From Chloroflexota bacterium (GTDB lineage: Bacteria; Chloroflexota; Limnocylindria; Limnocylindrales; Limnocylindraceae): a DNA stretch of 44,069 bases. The position numbers and the translations under genes are program-made. Where the stretch lies: contig JAPLHQ010000004.1 in NCBI GenBank assembly GCA_026389555.1, positions 1 to 44,069 on the forward strand. Reading direction: 5' to 3'. This document shows, one piece after another, positions 39,688-44,069 of this stretch. The first letter of the stretch is position 1. Every line of letters starts with the position of its first letter. The notes under the pieces are model-generated. The model worked only from the letters and a program-made list of their open reading frames with translations, was not told the origin of the DNA and did not search any database.

Positions 39688-40765
39688 GCTCGCGCAACTT
39701 GAGGCACGCCTTGCGATCGCGCTCCGCACCCGCGCCGAACTAGAGGCACAGCTGACGCAGCCAGAGGTGCTCGCCGATCACACAGCACTCGCACGAATCG
39801 GTCGCGAACTGTCGCGTACTGCACCGCTCGCTGAAGCTGCGGCAACGCTGAGCTCCGCGCGCGCGCGAACCAGCGATGCGAAGGCGATGGAGCTTGACCC
39901 TGGCGCGGACGCTGAGATGCGCAGCCTTGCCGCAGCGGAGCGCGCCGCCGCCGAGACGATCGAACGAGAACTGATTGAGCGGCTCCCCGCACTGCTACTT
40001 GACCCTGATCCAAACGACGGGAAGGACGTGCTGATTGAGGTGCGTCCTGCGGCGGGTGGTGACGAGGCGGGAATCTTCGCTGGCGAACTCTTCCGCGGCT
40101 ATCTCCGCTACGCGGAGCGGCGCGGCTGGAAGGTCGAGGTAGACGGCTTGAGTGAAACGGCGCTCGGCGGCGTCCGCGAAGCGATGGCTGAAGTGAGCGG
40201 TCCAGGCGCATGGGCCGCCTTCAAGTGGGAGGCCGGCGTGCATCGCATTCAACGCGTTCCCGCAACTGAATCCTCTGGGCGCATTCACACCAGCACCGCA
40301 ACGGTGGTGGTGCTCCCCGTTGCGGAGGCGGTGGACTTTGTGATTCCTGAAGGTGACATTCGTATTGATGTGAAGCGCGCATCCGGACACGGCGGACAAG
40401 GGGTCAACACCACTGACTCTGCGGTGCGCATCACGCACATCCCGAGCGGCACGGTGGTGGAGATGCAAGACGAGCGCAGCCAGCTGCGCAATAAAGAGAA
40501 GGGGATGGCGATCCTGCGCAGCCGCCTCCTCGCCGCCGAAGAGGAGCGAAAGCGCAGCGCGAACTCTGTTGCGCGAAAGGCGCTGATTGGCACTGGTGAC
40601 CGTAGCGAAAAGATTCGCACCTACAACGGTCCGCAGAACCGCGTCACGGATCATCGCATCGGACTCGATAAGTTTGACGTTGACGGCGTGTTGAGTGGTG
40701 ACTTCGCCGTCTTTCACGATGCGCTCGCTGCGGCCGAACAGGCTGAGCGACTCGCGGGCGACTGA
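39680..40765 (+). CDS. prfA: Peptide chain release factor 1
   Basis: EVRPAAGGDEAGIFAGELFRGYLRYAE, VHRIQRVPATESSGRIHTST, SGHGGQGVNTTDSAVRITHIPSG. Confidence 0.97.
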   Translation: MAELAQLEARLAIALRTRAELEAQLTQPEVLADHTALARIGRELSRTAPLAEAAATLSSARARTSDAKAMELDPGADAEMRSLAAAERAAAETIERELIERLPALLLDPDPNDGKDVLIEVRPAAGGDEAGIFAGELFRGYLRYAERRGWKVEVDGLSETALGGVREAMAEVSGPGAWAAFKWEAGVHRIQRVPATESSGRIHTSTATVVVLPVAEAVDFVIPEGDIRIDVKRASGHGGQGVNTTDSAVRITHIPSGTVVEMQDERSQLRNKEKGMAILRSRLLAAEEERKRSANSVARKALIGTGDRSEKIRTYNGPQNRVTDHRIGLDKFDVDGVLSGDFAVFHDALAAAEQAERLAGD

Positions 40766-40783
40766 TTCACAAGGCTGCTGACG

Positions 40784-41911
40784 ATGAGCGAAGAGACGCT
40801 GAGCGGAGAAGCGCACGGTGAGCAACTCATCACCCGCGAAGCGGATGGCCCAACACTGCTGCGCACCGCAGCGGCATCACTAGAGATCGCTGGGAGCTCT
40901 ACGCCACGCTTAGATGCTGAGCTACTCCTCGCCGCACTTCTTGGAACACGCGTCACAACGCTGCGCACCGCCGTTGCGGCGGGCTTCCCACTTCCGCTTC
41001 CGCAAAGCTCAGGACTTCCAGAGCCTGAGCCACTCAGGGAGCGACACGCTGCACTCGCCGAAACGTTGCAGATTGCGCGCGCCGCACTCGCCGCTGGCGA
41101 CGCACCCGCCGCACTCGCCGCGTTGGTGAGCGAGCGAGCGAAGGGCCGACCGATCAGCCACCTCACCGGCACGCGCGGTTTCCGTGCGCTTGAACTTCTC
41201 GTCACCCCCGATGTGCTCGACCCGCGACCGGAGACAGAGCTCGTTGTAGAGACGGCGCTCGCGTACCTTGCTGATCGTGTCGCGGCGGCGCGCGCGCTCG
41301 GTCGCGCACCACAACCGCTGAACGCGGCGGAGATTGGCACGGGGAGTGGCGCAATCGCCATCGCCATTGCATCGGAGTCTCCGGCGCCACTACGACTCAC
41401 CGCAACTGATCTCTCTGGCGACGCACTCGCCGTTGCACGCGCCAACGCCCTGCGCGCCGGCGTTGCTTCGCGCATCACCTTCCTGCACGGCGATCTCGCC
41501 GAACCACTCCTCGCTGCGCGCGCCCCAGGCGATCCCGCGCACCTTGATCTCCTCCTCGCCAACCTCCCTTATGTGCCGAGCGACGAGGTGGATGCGGCGC
41601 GCAGCGCGATCGGTTTCCAGCGCGGTACAGAGAGCGAGCCAACTCCGAGAGACCTCTCGCAGATCTCCATTGCCGCCGAGCCGCGTCTTGCGCTGGATGG
41701 TGGGAGCGACGGCCTTGAGTGCATTCGCCGCCTGATTGCCGAACTGCCGCGTCTTCTGCGCCCAGGCGCCGCAGCGATCTTGGAGTTTGGCGACGGTCAG
41801 GCGGACGCCGTGAGCGCGCTTGTTGGCGGGCTCGGCCTTGGTTGGCGCGTCAGCATCCGCGGTGATCTCTCGGGACGCGCGCGCGTCGCGGAGATTCGTC
41901 GCAGCGGATAG
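40784..41911 (+). CDS. prmC: Release factor glutamine methyltransferase PrmC/HemK
   Basis: GRPISHLTGTRGFRALELLVTPDVLDPRPETELVVE, EIGTGSGAIAIAIA, NLPYVP; directly after prfA. Confidence 0.9.
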   Translation: MSEETLSGEAHGEQLITREADGPTLLRTAAASLEIAGSSTPRLDAELLLAALLGTRVTTLRTAVAAGFPLPLPQSSGLPEPEPLRERHAALAETLQIARAALAAGDAPAALAALVSERAKGRPISHLTGTRGFRALELLVTPDVLDPRPETELVVETALAYLADRVAAARALGRAPQPLNAAEIGTGSGAIAIAIASESPAPLRLTATDLSGDALAVARANALRAGVASRITFLHGDLAEPLLAARAPGDPAHLDLLLANLPYVPSDEVDAARSAIGFQRGTESEPTPRDLSQISIAAEPRLALDGGSDGLECIRRLIAELPRLLRPGAAAILEFGDGQADAVSALVGGLGLGWRVSIRGDLSGRARVAEIRRSG

Positions 41912-41920
41912 GTTAGTCAT

Positions 41921-42778
41921 ATGAGTGACACGCCAATCAAGCTGCTCGTGATGGATCTTGATGGCACGCTGCTCCCCCATGGTGGCGTGATCTCTGAGCG
42001 CACGATCGCCGCGATTCGTGCCGCGCGTGAACTCGGTGTGATCACCACCATCTCCTCCGGCCGCAACATCCCAAGCTTCATTGAGTACGCACGCACTGCA
42101 GGAGTGAACGGGCCACTGATTGGAATGCAGGGGGCGATTGCGCGGGAGCTACCGGCTCCGGGCGAGAGTGGGAGTGGCGCACTGCTTCGACACGCCCCGT
42201 TTACCTCAGCGCTCGCCGCCCGTGCAGTTGAGTGGTGTCGACAGCATGATCTCTGGGGACACGCGGTCATTCAAGACGACTACGCCTTTGATGCAACCGA
42301 CCCGCACTATGAAACCTATCATGGGTGGCTCGCCGGCAACCCTGTTGAGCGCCTTCACTCCATTAAAGATCTTGCGCACCATTTAAGACAAGAGCCGCAG
42401 GAGATCTCAAAGGTTGTTGCGCACGCGCCAGCCGGCCATCCAGAGACGGTGCTGGCGCAGGCACGCGAAACGTTTGGTGGCGATCTTGATGTCACCATCA
42501 GCCACCCTGAGTACCTTGAGTTCACGGCACCCGGCGTCAATAAAGGGGCGGCGCTTGAGTGGCTTGCGGCGCGCCTCAACATCCCGCTGGCCGCAACGAT
42601 GGCGATTGGTGACCAACATAACGACCTCGAGATGCTGCTCGCCGCTGGCCACGGCGTTGCAATGCACGGCGCTCCTGAGGCGGTCCAGCGTGCCGCGCGG
42701 CATCTCGCACCGCCCAGCGAGGAGGACGGCGCAGCGCGCATGATCGAGCGCCTGATCCTCGGTTTGGACGGAGAATAG
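41921..42778 (+). CDS. Cof-type HAD-superfamily hydrolase
   Basis: LLVMDLDGTLLPHGGVISERTIAAIRAA, TTISSGR, NKGAALEWLAARLNI, MAIGDQHNDLEMLLAAGHGVAM. Confidence 0.92.
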   Translation: MSDTPIKLLVMDLDGTLLPHGGVISERTIAAIRAARELGVITTISSGRNIPSFIEYARTAGVNGPLIGMQGAIARELPAPGESGSGALLRHAPFTSALAARAVEWCRQHDLWGHAVIQDDYAFDATDPHYETYHGWLAGNPVERLHSIKDLAHHLRQEPQEISKVVAHAPAGHPETVLAQARETFGGDLDVTISHPEYLEFTAPGVNKGAALEWLAARLNIPLAATMAIGDQHNDLEMLLAAGHGVAMHGAPEAVQRAARHLAPPSEEDGAARMIERLILGLDGE

Positions 42779-42782
42779 GGGC

Positions 42783-44069
42783 ATGAGTACTCGGCGCACA
42801 CCAGAGGAGATCCAGGCGCAGCGTGATCCACGGGCGGATCAGAGCCTGCGCGAAGTTGATCCCGCGCTCAGCGCCATCCTTGAGCGCGAAGCGGTGCGCC
42901 AGCGCGATCACATTGAGCTGATCGCCTCTGAGAATTACGCCTACGCCGCAGTTCGTGAGGCGCAAGGAACGATTCTCACCAACAAGTACGCCGAGGGTTA
43001 CCCCGGGAAGCGCTACTACGCCGGGTGTGAACACATTGACTCCGTTGAAGATCTCGCCCGCACACGCGCGCTGCAACTCTTCCCTGGGAGCGAGCATGTC
43101 AACGTGCAACCACACTCAGGCGCTTCGGCGAACATCGCCGCATTCGATACGTTGATGAAGCCAGGCGATCCGTTCGTTGCCATGAGCCTCTCCCAAGGCG
43201 GTCACCTTTCGCACGGCGCCTCCGTCAACGTCTCAGGGAAGTGGTTCACGCCGCACTTTTATGGTGTGCGCGCGGATGACGGCCTCATTGATTGGGAAGG
43301 AGTTGAGCGCGCAGTAGCCGAGGCGAAGCCGAAGGTGCTGATCGCTGGCGCATCTGCCTACCCACGCACGCTCGACTTCAAACGATTCGCAGAGATCGCC
43401 CACGCAGCTGGCGCCAAACTGATGGTGGATATGGCGCACATTTCAGGTGTGATTGCGGCAGGGCTGCACCCTTCGCCGTTCCCGCACGCAGACATTGTCA
43501 CGAGCACCACACATAAGACGCTGCGCGGTCCACGCGGCGGGATCGCCTTCGCTCGTGCCGCAGACGGCGCCGCCATTGATAAGAGCGTCTTCCCGGGAAG
43601 CCAGGGCGGACCACTGATGCACGTGATTGGCGCAAAGGCGGTTGCTTTTTCGCTCGCCCTTGAGCCCGAATTCCGTAGCTACATGAAGCGGACGCTCGAG
43701 AACGCACAAGTGCTCGCCGCCGCACTGAAGTCGAACGGATTTGGCGTGGTGACCGGCGGAACAGATAACCATCTCATCCTCTGCGACGTCACACCACTTG
43801 GTGTGACCGGGAAAGAGGCAACCGCTGCGCTGGAGACGGCGGGAATCACCATCAATAAGAACAGCATTCCAGGCGAGACGCGCTCACCAATGGTGACGAG
43901 TGGTGTTCGCTACGGCACACCAGCAGCGACCACGCGCGGCATGGGGCCTGCAGAGATGGAGCAGATCGCCGTCTGGTCTGCGGAAGCGATTGCGCGCCGC
44001 GAAGACCCCGCTGCGCTTGGGCGTATTGAGGCAGAGGTGATCAAGATGGCACGCGCCTTCCCAGTTCCA
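42783..44069 (+). CDS. glyA: Serine hydroxymethyltransferase (3' end outside window)
   Basis: Open frame to the edge (not in ORF track): DHIELIASENYAYAAVREAQGTILTNKYAEGYPGKRYYAG, TSTTHKTLRGPRGG, VRYGTPAATTRG. Confidence 0.97.
   Translation, partial: MSTRRTPEEIQAQRDPRADQSLREVDPALSAILEREAVRQRDHIELIASENYAYAAVREAQGTILTNKYAEGYPGKRYYAGCEHIDSVEDLARTRALQLFPGSEHVNVQPHSGASANIAAFDTLMKPGDPFVAMSLSQGGHLSHGASVNVSGKWFTPHFYGVRADDGLIDWEGVERAVAEAKPKVLIAGASAYPRTLDFKRFAEIAHAAGAKLMVDMAHISGVIAAGLHPSPFPHADIVTSTTHKTLRGPRGGIAFARAADGAAIDKSVFPGSQGGPLMHVIGAKAVAFSLALEPEFRSYMKRTLENAQVLAAALKSNGFGVVTGGTDNHLILCDVTPLGVTGKEATAALETAGITINKNSIPGETRSPMVTSGVRYGTPAATTRGMGPAEMEQIAVWSAEAIARREDPAALGRIEAEVIKMARAFPVP

Overview
The window is a core chromosomal segment around a bacterial replication origin, probably from a Chloroflexota-like lineage (taxon is inference only). 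It is not a mobile or defence island. The left edge carries the 5' part of a divergent purH-like gene, a small membrane protein, a cupin, and a surface-glycosylation pair: a giant GT-C/PMT fusion beside a GT2 glycosyltransferase. Next come a DUF151 protein and a PPM-like/TM/beta-propeller protein. The origin block is dciA-recF-dnaN-[DnaA-box cluster]-dnaA | rpmH-rnpA-yidD-yidC-jag. A minus-strand run follows, from parA to the tmRNA: parA-parB-gyrB-gyrA-prs-orf-secA-prfB-ftsE-ftsX-ctpA-smpB-ssrA, with a parS-like site just upstream of parA. The right side has mreD-mrdA-rodA, rplU-rpmA-rpmE, a DUF1385 gene, prfA, prmC, a HAD hydrolase and glyA (truncated by the window edge). Main points for follow-up: (1) a PMT mannosyltransferase fused to a second GT-C enzyme with a propeller-like domain inserted in its first extracytoplasmic loop; (2) a PurH homologue lacking the DGRVKTLHP region and altered in the AICAR-transformylase KHANPCG motif; (3) a leader region before smpB with a strong-SD 15-codon ORF, a stem-loop and a terminator-like hairpin; (4) a +1 frameshift site in prfB with a G7 slippery region; (5) a tmRNA tag ending ALALAA with no Ala resume codon in frame; (6) Lys/Ala-rich tails on GyrA, GyrB and L21. 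All calls come from reading the sequence and recalled family motifs; no searches were run.
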